A DNA stretch of 6,906 nt from assembly GCA_023228295.1 (NCBI GenBank), contig JALOBP010000122.1, positions 1-6,906 of the forward strand, read 5' to 3'. This stretch comes from Methanoregula sp. Lineage in GTDB: Archaea > Halobacteriota > Methanomicrobia > Methanomicrobiales > Methanospirillaceae. The position numbers were made by a program, and so were the translations under genes. This document shows positions 1-5,221 of this stretch, piece after piece (position 1 is the stretch's first letter; each line of letters begins with the position of its first letter). The notes under the pieces were generated by a model. The model was not told the origin of the DNA. It saw nothing but the letters and a program-made list of their open reading frames with translations, and did no database searches.

Positions 1-40
1 CCTCAAGCTGGCGCCGTTGACCTGGCTTGGCTACCCTCGC
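1..40 (-). tRNA. tRNA-Leu(GAG), 5' half, runs off the window
   Basis: Read on the minus strand from 40, this gives acceptor strand GCGAGGG (40-34), U8 A9 (33-32), a D stem GCC/GGC (31-29 with 15-13) around an AGCCAGGTCAA-type D loop, G26 (12), anticodon stem CCAGC (11-7) and loop TTGAGG. U33 is at 5, anticodon GAG at 4-2 and G37 at 1. This matches the 5' part of archaeal leucine tRNAs reading CUC/CUU. The 3' anticodon stem, the long variable arm, the T arm and the 3' acceptor strand would lie left of the window, so intactness cannot be judged. The second copy at 134 shares the 5' half. Confidence 0.85.
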
Positions 41-53
41 CCGATTTTAATGA

Positions 54-134
54 GGAAACGCACCGCGATACAGCGACCAACCTTTGTCCAAGACCCTCAA
101 CCTAGCGCCTTTGACCTGGCTTGGCTACCCTCGC
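54..134 (-). pseudogene. decayed tRNA-Leu(GAG) copy
   Basis: From 134 leftwards the minus strand repeats the tRNA-Leu 5' half: acceptor GCGAGGG (134-128), D stem GCC/GGC, and an anticodon loop TTGAGGG with GAG at 98-96. The anticodon stem (CTAGG with TCTTG) has one T-T mismatch and one G-T wobble. Beyond that the copy degrades. A T-loop-like GGTGCGTTTCC (64-54) matches the usual GGTTCGAATCC at 8 of 11 positions, and no 3' strand complementary to GCGAGGG follows. The 94 bp spacing to the neighbouring copy is about one leucine tRNA plus a few bases, which suits a tandem duplication that later decayed. A partial copy left by element integration at the tRNA is the alternative. It is unlikely to yield a functional tRNA. 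Confidence 0.7.
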
Positions 135-164
135 CTTTGTGCCATAACAAAGAGGTTGTCCATC

Positions 165-173
165 TAATAAAAA
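165..173 (-). promoter_or_regulatory. TATA-like box for the tRNA-Leu locus
   Basis: On the minus strand this reads TTTTTATTA, centred about 35 bp upstream of the tRNA-like 5' end at 134. That places a transcription start near 143 and leaves a short tRNA leader, the usual archaeal arrangement. The promoter faces the decayed copy first, so the copy running off the window is either read through from here or has its own signal in the spacer. Confidence 0.45.
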
Positions 174-187
174 CTTGTGTAAAATAA

Positions 188-217
188 CCTCCGGCAGGGT
201 GTTTTTTGCCGGGGAGG
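188..217. repeat. hairpin with T6 in the loop
   Basis: CCGGCA (191-196) pairs with TGCCGG (207-212). The stem is extended by CCT (188-190) and AGG (215-217) across a two-base bulge. The loop contains T6 (202-207, its last T entering the stem). It lies between the divergent tRNA and ACT-regulator promoters. Its role is unknown; it could be a terminator-like or regulatory structure. Confidence 0.4.
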
Positions 218-288
218 CAACGGTATTCTGCCCCGTCGCGCCAGCCGGGTGGCCGTCACCGGTCCCCCGCAGCCTGCCACGGGCCGGT

Positions 289-310
289 CTGTCGTCACTG
301 ATGATGACAG
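289..310. repeat. inverted repeat upstream of the ACT-gene promoter
   Basis: CTGTCGTCA (289-297) pairs with TGATGACAG (302-310) over nine positions with one G-T wobble, around a CTGA loop. It ends 17 bp before the TATA box at 328, so an operator for a dimeric regulator is possible. The encoded protein is itself a predicted regulator, so autoregulation can be imagined, but nothing in the sequence proves it. Confidence 0.3.
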
Positions 311-327
311 AACAGCATCGGTGTATA

Positions 328-336
328 TTTATATGC
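328..336 (+). promoter_or_regulatory. TATA box of the ACT-domain gene, leaderless start
   Basis: TTTATATGC lies within an AT-rich patch (321-335) in GC-rich surroundings. Its centre is about 25 bp upstream of ATG 356, the archaeal TATA-to-start distance. Transcription would therefore begin at or next to the start codon. No Shine-Dalgarno sequence precedes that ATG, in agreement with a leaderless mRNA. Confidence 0.6.
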
Positions 337-355
337 GCTGTTCAAAGTGGTGTGT

Positions 356-856
356 ATGTGGTCTGATATCATCCACGAATTTGCTGACTCTCCCTCCCAG
401 AGTCGCGTGGTACGGTTCCTCCTCGAGAACGGCTTTGGGGTAACCGCTGACGGGCGGATCAGCTGCAACGGTATCGAGGTGCCGGCAACGGCCGTTGCAA
501 AAGCGATCGGTTCCGACCGGCGGGTCGTGGATTCGACAGCGCGGCGGATCCTCGAACGCCCGATGCTCCGCGACATCTTCCTCAACATGCGGGCCACCCC
601 TGACCTTTCCCGGGTTGCCGAATCGCTCGGGTTCACCGTGATAACGGTACTTCCCAAAAATGCCAACGAACGCGGGATTGTCGGCGCCGCGGTAAAAGTG
701 CTCACGGAGCACATGCTCTCCATCCGGCAGATCTTTGTGACCGACCCGGAATTCTCCGAAGAACCGAAACTTGTCATCATAGTCGAGGAGCCCCTGCCGC
801 ACGGGGTTATCGAGCAGATCCGGGCCCTGCCGCAGGTACGGCAGGTAATCATCTAA
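356..856 (+). CDS. predicted regulator of amino-acid metabolism, HTH plus ACT domain
   Basis: A 166-residue protein resembling the archaeal COG2150 type: an N-terminal DNA-binding region followed by a C-terminal ACT domain. Residues about 40-70 (EVPATAVAKAIGSDRRVVDS and the following helix) look helix-turn-helix-like. Residues about 93-166 look like a ligand-binding ACT fold, with FTVITVLP, a helix around GIVGAAVKVLTEHM, then IRQIFVTDPEF and KLVIIVEEPLPHGVIEQIR. ACT domains usually bind amino acids, so a sensor-regulator role is inferred; the ligand and targets are not evident. An in-frame GTG at 347 would add three residues, but ATG 356 fits the TATA spacing better. It is monocistronic and convergent with the tfe operon. 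A long open frame opposite it is a shadow. Confidence 0.8.
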   Translation: MWSDIIHEFADSPSQSRVVRFLLENGFGVTADGRISCNGIEVPATAVAKAIGSDRRVVDSTARRILERPMLRDIFLNMRATPDLSRVAESLGFTVITVLPKNANERGIVGAAVKVLTEHMLSIRQIFVTDPEFSEEPKLVIIVEEPLPHGVIEQIRALPQVRQVII

Positions 857-895
857 GAAGAAAGTTTTACGCTATTTGGAATTGCGTTGCAATAA

Positions 896-1102
896 TCCCT
901 GGTTGCCTGGCAGGCAGCCCCCCTCTTGCGCCACCAGTCCCCCATCGGGGACGGGGTGCAGTACGATGGGAACGAAGGCCGGTGTTCGGAAACCCGGGAG
1001 AAATTTCCATCCCAGTACAACGTCATCATCCCTACCGGGAATTTCCAGCCCCGCACGCTCGTCGCACCCCCCTATGCGATGACGATGGAGTACCCTCTTT
1101 AA
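896..1102 (+). pseudogene. start-less coding remnant, C-terminal piece of an unknown protein
   Basis: The frame is open from just after a TAA at 893-895 to the TAA at 1100-1102, 68 codons, with no ATG near its front; the only ATGs are close to the end. Its codons are rich in G or C at the third position like the neighbouring genes. The predicted peptide is well mixed: it contains DGVQYDGNEGRCSETREKF and ends PPYAMTMEYPL, a plausible protein C-terminus. A GTG at 956 could start a 48-residue product, but no ribosome-binding site is seen. I do not recognise the family. The likeliest reading is the 3' end of a truncated gene left in the convergent gap. Another frame of this GC-rich stretch is also open, so chance is not excluded. 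Confidence 0.35.
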
Positions 1103-1107
1103 AAAAA
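1101..1107 (-). terminator. T7 run downstream of the tfe operon
   Basis: On the minus strand the last operon gene ends at 1250 and is followed at once by T5 (1249-1245). The GC hairpins come next, then this T7, with T5 on the plus strand at 1113-1117. Archaeal termination depends mainly on T runs in the non-template strand, so both minus-strand tracts are candidates. The plus-strand T5 could serve the remnant or the ACT gene. Confidence 0.35.
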
Positions 1108-1147
1108 GAAAATTTTTCAGAGGATCCCGGGATGATTAGTAATTGAG

Positions 1148-1217
1148 GCCGCCGCGGGGCGCCCTTTTTGGTCGGCGGCACATATCCCTCGGGGGGCATG
1201 GGGGCATCAGCCCCCAT
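1148..1217. repeat. GC-rich inverted repeats in the convergent gap
   Basis: Two hairpins lie side by side. GCCGCCG (1148-1154) pairs with CGGCGGC (1173-1179) around a loop that contains the palindrome GGGCGCCC (1157-1164) and T5. ATGGGGGC (1198-1205) pairs perfectly with GCCCCCAT (1210-1217) around ATCA. They sit between two gene ends and may help terminate transcription from either side. Confidence 0.45.
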
Positions 1218-1249
1218 CCTGGCGAAAGAAGATTTCTCCAGAACAAAAA

Positions 1250-1759
1250 TTATCCTTTTCTTCCGCAGAGCAGTTCCACTTCGAGCGCCAGGCGGTACAT
1301 CCGCTTTCGAGCCTTGCGGGGCAGGTGGAACGCGGAGCCGATCGATTCTTCGATCGTTGTCCGGCGGTGCCCGGCAACCAGGTTGTCCGCGTGGGTGACA
1401 ATCTTCTCTTCCATTGTTGCCGGCACACAATCGCGGGGTATGAGCCCGAGGAGCGTGCATTCATCCGCCGTGAGGCCGGCACCGGTGTGGCATTCGACAA
1501 TACGGGCAACATCTTCCGGGAATCCCTGTTCGCGGAGCAGGTCCGCTCCCCGCTGGGCATGGTCGATGGCATGGGTGCTGCCCCGGCCGATATCGTGGAG
1601 CATGGCTCCCGTTTCAACAAGAGAAAAATTAATTTCCGGGTTGCCCTTCGCATATGCAAGGGCACATTCGGTAACCGCCCGGCAATGGGCGATCACGCCA
1701 GTGCTGCACCCGGCTTCCTGCAGCAGGATCTCGTACGGTTTTTTGGCGCGGTCAGGCAT
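1250..1759 (-). CDS. HD-domain phosphohydrolase-like protein (TIGR00295 type)
   Basis: A 169-residue protein with the HD-superfamily metal ligands in order: His25 (IAHCRAV), His55-Asp56 (MLHDIGRG), additional histidines at 63, 67 and 91 (VECHTGAGL) and Asp125 (THADNL). The family hydrolyses phosphate esters, often of nucleotides, in the cytoplasm with bound divalent metals; the substrate of this archaeal subgroup is not known. The length suits a single compact HD domain. ATG 1759 overlaps the end of tfe by 8 nt, so translation is probably coupled. It is the last gene of the operon and its TAA is followed directly by T5. A role in nucleotide or RNA metabolism alongside tfe and trm56 is only an inference from position. 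Confidence 0.8.
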   Translation of the reverse strand: MPDRAKKPYEILLQEAGCSTGVIAHCRAVTECALAYAKGNPEINFSLVETGAMLHDIGRGSTHAIDHAQRGADLLREQGFPEDVARIVECHTGAGLTADECTLLGLIPRDCVPATMEEKIVTHADNLVAGHRRTTIEESIGSAFHLPRKARKRMYRLALEVELLCGRKG

Positions 1760-2273
1760 GACCCAGCGAGTTCTTGATCGATTCGATGCGGGTTTTCAAT
1801 GCTTTCAGGAGCATCTCGTTGTCGAAATGGCCAAGCGGCTGGTCGCACTCCGGGCACTTGAAGTCGCTGTTCATTGCGATCGGGAACGTGAAGATGAGAT
1901 GGCAGTCCTTGCAGATGTAGAAGTCGTTCTCCTCTTCAAAACGCTCGCGGCGCGAGAGTTTTTCCAGGACATTCTCCATGTCTTCCCGGAGTGCATCGGG
2001 AATATGGTCGATGCGCAGCTGCCAGAGATAGGTGAGCCAGCCGGTCTCATTGTTTTTTATCCGGTGATACTCGGCAAGCCGCTTCTCGTACAGGGTGTAG
2101 AGCGTGTGCCGGACCGAGTTTAAGTTGATCCCTGTCTTAGCCGCGAGGTCTTCATCGCTGAATTCCCCGCCCTCCGGGAACCGTTCCAGGAGGTTGAGCC
2201 CCTCGTCTTTGACGAGACGGTGGAGGTAGGCGCGGATTGCCGGATCATTGAGCGTTTCTTCGGTTGAATCCAT
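1752..2273 (-). CDS. tfe: transcription factor E (TFE, TFIIE-alpha homologue)
   Basis: A 173-residue basal transcription factor that helps RNA polymerase, TBP and TFB open the promoter. Residues about 5-90 form the extended winged-helix domain (DPAIRAYLHRLVKDEGLNLL, then FSDEDLAAKTGINLNSVRHT as the recognition helix region and YEKRLAEYHRIKN). A charged helical linker (about 92-115) leads to a C4 zinc ribbon with Cys121, Cys124, Cys140 and Cys143 (YICKDCHL and FKCPECDQP), followed by a C-terminal helix. The length is typical of euryarchaeal TFE, and all four zinc ligands are present. Its ATG shares one base with the TGA of the upstream ATP-grasp gene (TGATG on the minus strand), and its 3' end overlaps the HD gene. 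Identification is secure. Confidence 0.95.
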   Translation of the reverse strand: MDSTEETLNDPAIRAYLHRLVKDEGLNLLERFPEGGEFSDEDLAAKTGINLNSVRHTLYTLYEKRLAEYHRIKNNETGWLTYLWQLRIDHIPDALREDMENVLEKLSRRERFEEENDFYICKDCHLIFTFPIAMNSDFKCPECDQPLGHFDNEMLLKALKTRIESIKNSLGHA

Positions 2274-3352
2274 CAGCGCATATATTGTCGGACTGTAGTA
2301 ATATGCTTATCCAGCATGGCAAGAGCAGCACCGCGGTCCGGGCCCCACCCGTAGACACTGACGAGCGCCTGCTCTTCTTCAAAAAATGTTCCCGGCCACG
2401 GGATGTCGGCAACAAATTCCCGGAACCGGGCCAGGTCTTCGTTCACGGTGATGTCCCGGTCGGCAAAGAGGATGGTCCGGCAGGCAACCTGCGAGGCAAC
2501 GGGCGGTTCCGGCGGCAGCATGCCCTGGCAGGCGCCGAGATGGAGGCTGAAGAGGTTTGCACCGGTTGCCATCTCCACGGTATCCACGGTGCCCTGGAAA
2601 CGCGGGTTCACTTCGATGGCCACCGGCCCGTTGTCACCGAGGATAAAATCAATGCCAATCGTCCCCACGCAGCCGCTCGTTGCCGCAATCCAGCCGGCAA
2701 GGGCCTGCATCTCTTCGTGGGCCGGGTGGGACGAGGGGGTGATGGAGCCGGAGAACCCGAATGCCGATTCCCCGTTCCCGCCGCGGAGGACCTGCTCGTT
2801 GGAGGCAATGGCCATGGCCTGCGAACCGGTGGCAATGCAGCAGACGCTTGCCGGGAGCCCGGCAACAACCTCCTGCCGGATATGCGGGATATCCTCGTAC
2901 CGTTCCCGCCATGCAGCCATCGCCGCACCGGTGTCGATGACTGCGTTCCGCCAGCCGCCGGCGCCGGCCCGGGGCTTGACCATGGCAGGATACTCCCCGT
3001 CCGGGAGGATGCGGGGGACCGGCACATCGATCGATTCGAAAAAGTGCTGGGTATCGAGTTTGTCCATGAACCTGCTGACGGATCCAGGTTCTGTCCCGAG
3101 GCGCTCAATGGTGGAGGGCAGCATCTCGGCGCCGGAGGTCGGGACGAAATAATCGAATTTCTGCCGCCGGCAGATCCGGCCGATGGCATCGGGAATGTCC
3201 GCGACATCCTCAAATTTTTCCCGGTCCTTGGTGAACCAGGAGAGGTCCTGGTCGCAGAAATGGTCGACCGTGCAGACTTCAAAGCCTGCATTGAAAGCGG
3301 ATTGTGCTACATGCCGCGTTGCAAACCCGGCGATAAGCACCCGCTCTTTCAC
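2273..3352 (-). CDS. ATP-grasp ligase of unknown substrate (COG2232-like)
   Basis: A 359-residue predicted ATP-dependent carboxylate ligase. The N-terminal part (1-110) looks like a Rossmann-type preATP-grasp domain (RVLIAGFATRHVAQSAFNAG). The ATP-binding half carries MVKPRAGAGGW (124-134, Lys126 as the likely ATP ligand), a glycine-rich stretch RGGNGESAFGFSGS (190-203), GIDFIL (233-238) and the metal-binding IEVNPRFQGT (246-255, Glu247, Asn249 and Arg251). Catalytic residues therefore look intact. The family joins a carboxylate to an amine or similar nucleophile through an acyl-phosphate; the substrate here is unknown. Methanogens use related enzymes in cofactor and methanofuran synthesis, which is one possibility. 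Translation starts at GTG 3352, whose last bases form the TGA of trm56 (GTGA overlap), so coupling is likely. Confidence 0.8.
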   Translation of the reverse strand: MKERVLIAGFATRHVAQSAFNAGFEVCTVDHFCDQDLSWFTKDREKFEDVADIPDAIGRICRRQKFDYFVPTSGAEMLPSTIERLGTEPGSVSRFMDKLDTQHFFESIDVPVPRILPDGEYPAMVKPRAGAGGWRNAVIDTGAAMAAWRERYEDIPHIRQEVVAGLPASVCCIATGSQAMAIASNEQVLRGGNGESAFGFSGSITPSSHPAHEEMQALAGWIAATSGCVGTIGIDFILGDNGPVAIEVNPRFQGTVDTVEMATGANLFSLHLGACQGMLPPEPPVASQVACRTILFADRDITVNEDLARFREFVADIPWPGTFFEEEQALVSVYGWGPDRGAALAMLDKHITTVRQYMR

Positions 3353-3879
3353 GGGCCCTCCGTGTGCTTGCCGGCTTTTGACGGGACAATCCGGATCTGG
3401 GCGCCGGGGAAATCGAGCGCCAGGTTCTGGCCCTGTGCCAGGTGGTCGAGGAAGAGGGCAAGGCTCGAGATCTCGGAGTGGGGCTGGCTTGTCACGGCAA
3501 CATTGTAATCGGCAAGGCCGTAGATCTCGCCGGGCACTTTCTCGGCGCCGACAATCACGAGGATCTTTTTGTGCGGCCGGATCTCATCGATCACGTCCGG
3601 CAGGTTGAGGCCGTACATGGTGAGGTGGACCACGGTCCCGCCGTTGGCTTTCCACTCCTTGATGCAGGTGCGCCATTTCACGTTGTCCTGGCAGAAGAAC
3701 TCCCCGCCCCAGCGTTCTGCAACATCGACAATGCTCTCGGCAACGCCCTTGTCGGATGCGGCAAGGTACATCCCGCGGGCGCCCAGCGCCCGGGCGGTCA
3801 GCCCGACATGGGTGGTCACGCGCTGGTCCCGCTCGGGGCGGTGGCCGATCCTGAGTATGGCGGTTTCGTGTTCGGGCAT
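3349..3879 (-). CDS. trm56: tRNA (cytidine(56)-2'-O)-methyltransferase
   Basis: A 176-residue SPOUT-class enzyme that methylates the 2'-OH of C56 in the T loop of tRNA using S-adenosylmethionine, a modification made by this enzyme only in archaea. The N-terminus has the family hallmark ILRIGHRPERDQRVTTHVGL (8-27) followed by TARALGARGMYLA. The C-terminal trefoil-knot region contains ILVIVGAEKVPGEIY (106-120) and VAVTSQPHSEISSLALFLDHL (128-148), which supply the cofactor pocket. The length is close to characterised archaeal Trm56 proteins. ATG 3879 lies three bases after the stop of the winged-helix gene, and its TGA overlaps the start of the ATP-grasp gene. Confidence 0.93.
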   Translation of the reverse strand: MPEHETAILRIGHRPERDQRVTTHVGLTARALGARGMYLAASDKGVAESIVDVAERWGGEFFCQDNVKWRTCIKEWKANGGTVVHLTMYGLNLPDVIDEIRPHKKILVIVGAEKVPGEIYGLADYNVAVTSQPHSEISSLALFLDHLAQGQNLALDFPGAQIRIVPSKAGKHTEGP

Positions 3880-3882
3880 GAT

Positions 3883-4155
3883 TTAGTTCTTCCTTGCTTT
3901 TATGACGCCGTTCTCGATAACATACGGCAGGTCTTTTTCATATTTACACTGGTTTTTGAGGAGGGCTTCGCCGAAGTTCAGCACCCGGACGTTTCCATTC
4001 GGCCGGTCGACAAGGCAGGACGTTTCGAGCCGGGCAAGCGATGCTGCAACGCTCCCGGCATCAAGGCCGCATGCCGATACCAGGTCTTCTTCGGTGATCG
4101 TGCGGTTCTCCGGAATCCGGTGGTAGACGAGCCAGTCCGTGTCCTCTGGTTTCAC
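3883..4155 (-). CDS. small winged-helix DNA-binding protein
   Basis: A 90-residue protein, first in the operon. Residues about 5-55 look like a winged helix-turn-helix: DWLVYHRIPENRTITEEDLV, then SACGLDAGSVAASLARLETS as the helix-turn-recognition-helix pair, and CLVDRPNGNVRVLNFGEAL as the wing. The remainder (KNQCKYEKDLPYVIENGVI) is short, and no ligand-binding domain follows. The specific family is not recognised. The start is GTG 4155: no in-frame alternative lies upstream before a TGA. A TATA-like TTATT 27 bp before the GTG suggests a leaderless transcript for the operon. A regulator of its own operon is a reasonable guess but is not shown. Confidence 0.7.
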   Translation of the reverse strand: MKPEDTDWLVYHRIPENRTITEEDLVSACGLDAGSVAASLARLETSCLVDRPNGNVRVLNFGEALLKNQCKYEKDLPYVIENGVIKARKN

Positions 4156-4178
4156 CTGTATTCATCTTGCGGGGAGGA

Positions 4179-4185
4179 GAATAAG
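4179..4185 (-). promoter_or_regulatory. TATA-like element of the tfe operon
   Basis: The minus strand reads CTTATTC, centred 27 bp before GTG 4155. That suits transcription starting at the start codon. No Shine-Dalgarno motif precedes the GTG. The core is shorter and weaker than the plus-strand box at 4229, whose reverse complement (ATTAAAATA) could alternatively serve this strand with a leader of about 50 nt. Confidence 0.35.
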
Positions 4186-4228
4186 GATTGTTGTTGAGCG
4201 TGATTTTTTTTGGGGATTGCACGGCGCC

Positions 4229-4237
4229 TATTTTAAT
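4229..4237 (+). promoter_or_regulatory. TATA box of the 4259 gene, leaderless start
   Basis: TATTTTAAT stands out in GC-rich sequence and is centred 26 bp before ATG 4259, matching the archaeal TATA-to-start distance. There is no Shine-Dalgarno sequence between it and the ATG. This spacing is the main reason to prefer ATG 4259 to the upstream GTG 4139. Confidence 0.6.
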
Positions 4238-4258
4238 GCCAGCGCCCCATCTTTTCTT

Positions 4259-4675
4259 ATGAGCACCGCCGGATCCCCGCGACCATTCAGTGAACTCGTT
4301 GACCTTGTCGATGGAATTCTCGATGAATGTGAGGATAACGTCCCCTGTATCGTGAAAAAACTGGGCACGCTGGAGCCCGAGGTCCGGAACGAACTCTTCG
4401 TCTCGGACCTGCTGAACGCGTACCAGGTCTTCTATTATTTCTACCGGACCGTGCCCGACCAGCTGGTGCTGGAGGGGCTGGAACTGGAACCGGCCTCATC
4501 GCTCCGCGCCGGCCTGAAGATCGATGAGGTCGACCTGCTGGAGATGTTCTTCATCATCCGGGAATCGAAGCCGTTGATCATTATCCATGACGGGGAGAAG
4601 GCCGTTGCCACATTTTCCGGAGGACGGGCATATGCGGACGCGAAGCAGTATCTTGAGAACCCGGATTATTCGTAG
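4259..4675 (+). CDS. acidic protein of unknown function
   Basis: A 138-residue cytoplasmic-type protein with no signal peptide and no membrane segment. The N-terminal two thirds are acidic and probably mostly helical (FSELVDLVDGILDECEDNV, LEPEVRNELFVSDLLNAY, YYFYRTVPDQLVLEGLELEP). A short beta-rich tail follows (EMFFIIRESKPLIIIHDGEK, then AVATFSGGRAYADAKQYL). I recognise no family motif or catalytic pattern. A longer frame from GTG 4139 would run through the promoter and overlap the divergent winged-helix gene, so it was not used. The gene has its own promoter and terminator. It is transcribed divergently from the tfe operon, with 103 bp between the two start codons. Confidence 0.75.
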   Translation: MSTAGSPRPFSELVDLVDGILDECEDNVPCIVKKLGTLEPEVRNELFVSDLLNAYQVFYYFYRTVPDQLVLEGLELEPASSLRAGLKIDEVDLLEMFFIIRESKPLIIIHDGEKAVATFSGGRAYADAKQYLENPDYS

Positions 4676-4682
4676 GGAATCA

Positions 4683-4689
4683 TTTTTTT
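4683..4689 (+). terminator. T7 terminator
   Basis: TTTTTTT begins eight bases after the TAG of the 4259 gene. A second element follows: GCCGGA (4703-4708) pairs with TCCGGC (4726-4731) around T6 (4711-4716), with an overlapping inner GGATC/GATCC pairing. Together they make a credible archaeal terminator region. Confidence 0.6.
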
Positions 4690-4731
4690 AGGAAGTCCCG
4701 GTGCCGGATCTTTTTTGGGATCCAGTCCGGC

Positions 4732-5043
4732 CATGACGAGTATGCCGAAGTTTTTTGTCGCTCATATGACAGGAATGCGGATGGGATTTTTGAAAGCCCG
4801 GGGGGACCGTATCGAATTGGACTCAGGAACCGATCCTGAAGAGAAACAATAATCAGACCGGCCTGCCGCCCGGATTATTTCGTGAATGATCGGAAATGCC
4901 CGGATTTTTTCTGAGTTTATCCGGTTATTCATTTTGGTTCCAGGGCCTGGTACTCTGTGCGGAGAGGGAAAAATTATCCGGCATCTGCCCGGACAAATCA
5001 TCCATACTACAAAGCGTATCTATTTTTGAGAATTATTATCTGA
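4732..5043. other. AT-rich non-coding spacer
   Basis: No reading frame here has convincing composition on either strand. The stretch holds several T runs (4751-4756, 4904-4909 and others), a short hairpin TCCGG/CCGGA (4977-4981 with 4989-4993) and three scattered copies of CCCGGA. I see nothing else. It marks the change from conserved genes to fragments. Confidence 0.4.
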
Positions 5044-5221
5044 GAACTATCCGGCCCGATGACACTCGGCCGGTATGACGACCGAAATAGCCTTTTCACA
5101 TCAGGGGACATAGATGAACTCCAGATCTCGAAAGGCATCGCCCGGTGGACCCCCAACTTCACCCCGCCGGACAATGAGTACGGGCCCGCTGGGACACCTG
5201 TCGCCAACTTCACCGCCACGC
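5044..5221 (+). pseudogene. fragment of a LamG/PKD surface-protein gene
   Basis: The frame opens after a TGA at 5041-5043 and reads through typical LamG C-terminal sequence (MTLGRYDDRN, GDIDELQISKGIARW, NFTPPDNEYGP). It ends with the first residues of a PKD domain (PVANFTATR). At about 5222 the homology stops and sequence from an antisense gene begins. No start, signal peptide or upstream LamG core exists, so this is about 59 codons left from a much larger gene. Positions 5113-5221 match 6770-6878 in the intact neighbour without gaps, with about a dozen mismatches, including 27 identical bases (5124-5150 with 6781-6807). Confidence 0.75.

Larger units (their letters stand above)
1..135. repeat. 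41-bp direct repeat, two copies 94 bp apart
   Basis: Positions 1-41 and 95-135 align without gaps and differ at three sites (7/101, 10/104 and 16/110). The repeat is the 5' half of tRNA-Leu on the minus strand plus one flanking base. The 53 bp between copies holds the degraded 3' half of the second copy. Confidence 0.9.

Noticed and set aside
1..135. Possible end of a CRISPR array (41-bp repeats with a 53-bp spacer)
   Set aside because: The repeat folds as a tRNA-Leu 5' half, the spacer is too long, and only two copies are seen.
2..187. Open frame entering from the left edge on the plus strand, with an ATG at 50
   Set aside because: It lies antisense to the tRNA-Leu copies, which explain the sequence; the 94-bp repeat also shifts frame, so no repeated peptide results.
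347..355. GTG 347 as the start of the ACT-domain gene
   Set aside because: ATG 356 fits the TATA spacing and the family-like N-terminus; GTG would start upstream of the predicted transcript start.
301..366. C/D-box guide RNA (ATGATGA at 301-307 and CTGA at 363-366)
   Set aside because: It would run across the TATA box and the ACT start codon, and no internal D'/C' boxes are present.
295..852. Long minus-strand frames opposite the ACT gene
   Set aside because: Shadow frames: arginine- and serine-rich composition and no family features.
1143..3508. Long plus-strand frames (1143-2123 and 2264-3508) opposite the operon
   Set aside because: Antisense to well-identified genes (HD, tfe, ATP-grasp), with low-complexity compositions typical of GC-rich shadows.
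4139..4258. GTG 4139 as the start of the 4259 gene
   Set aside because: The extension crosses the promoter and the divergent gene's start, and its residues are not protein-like.
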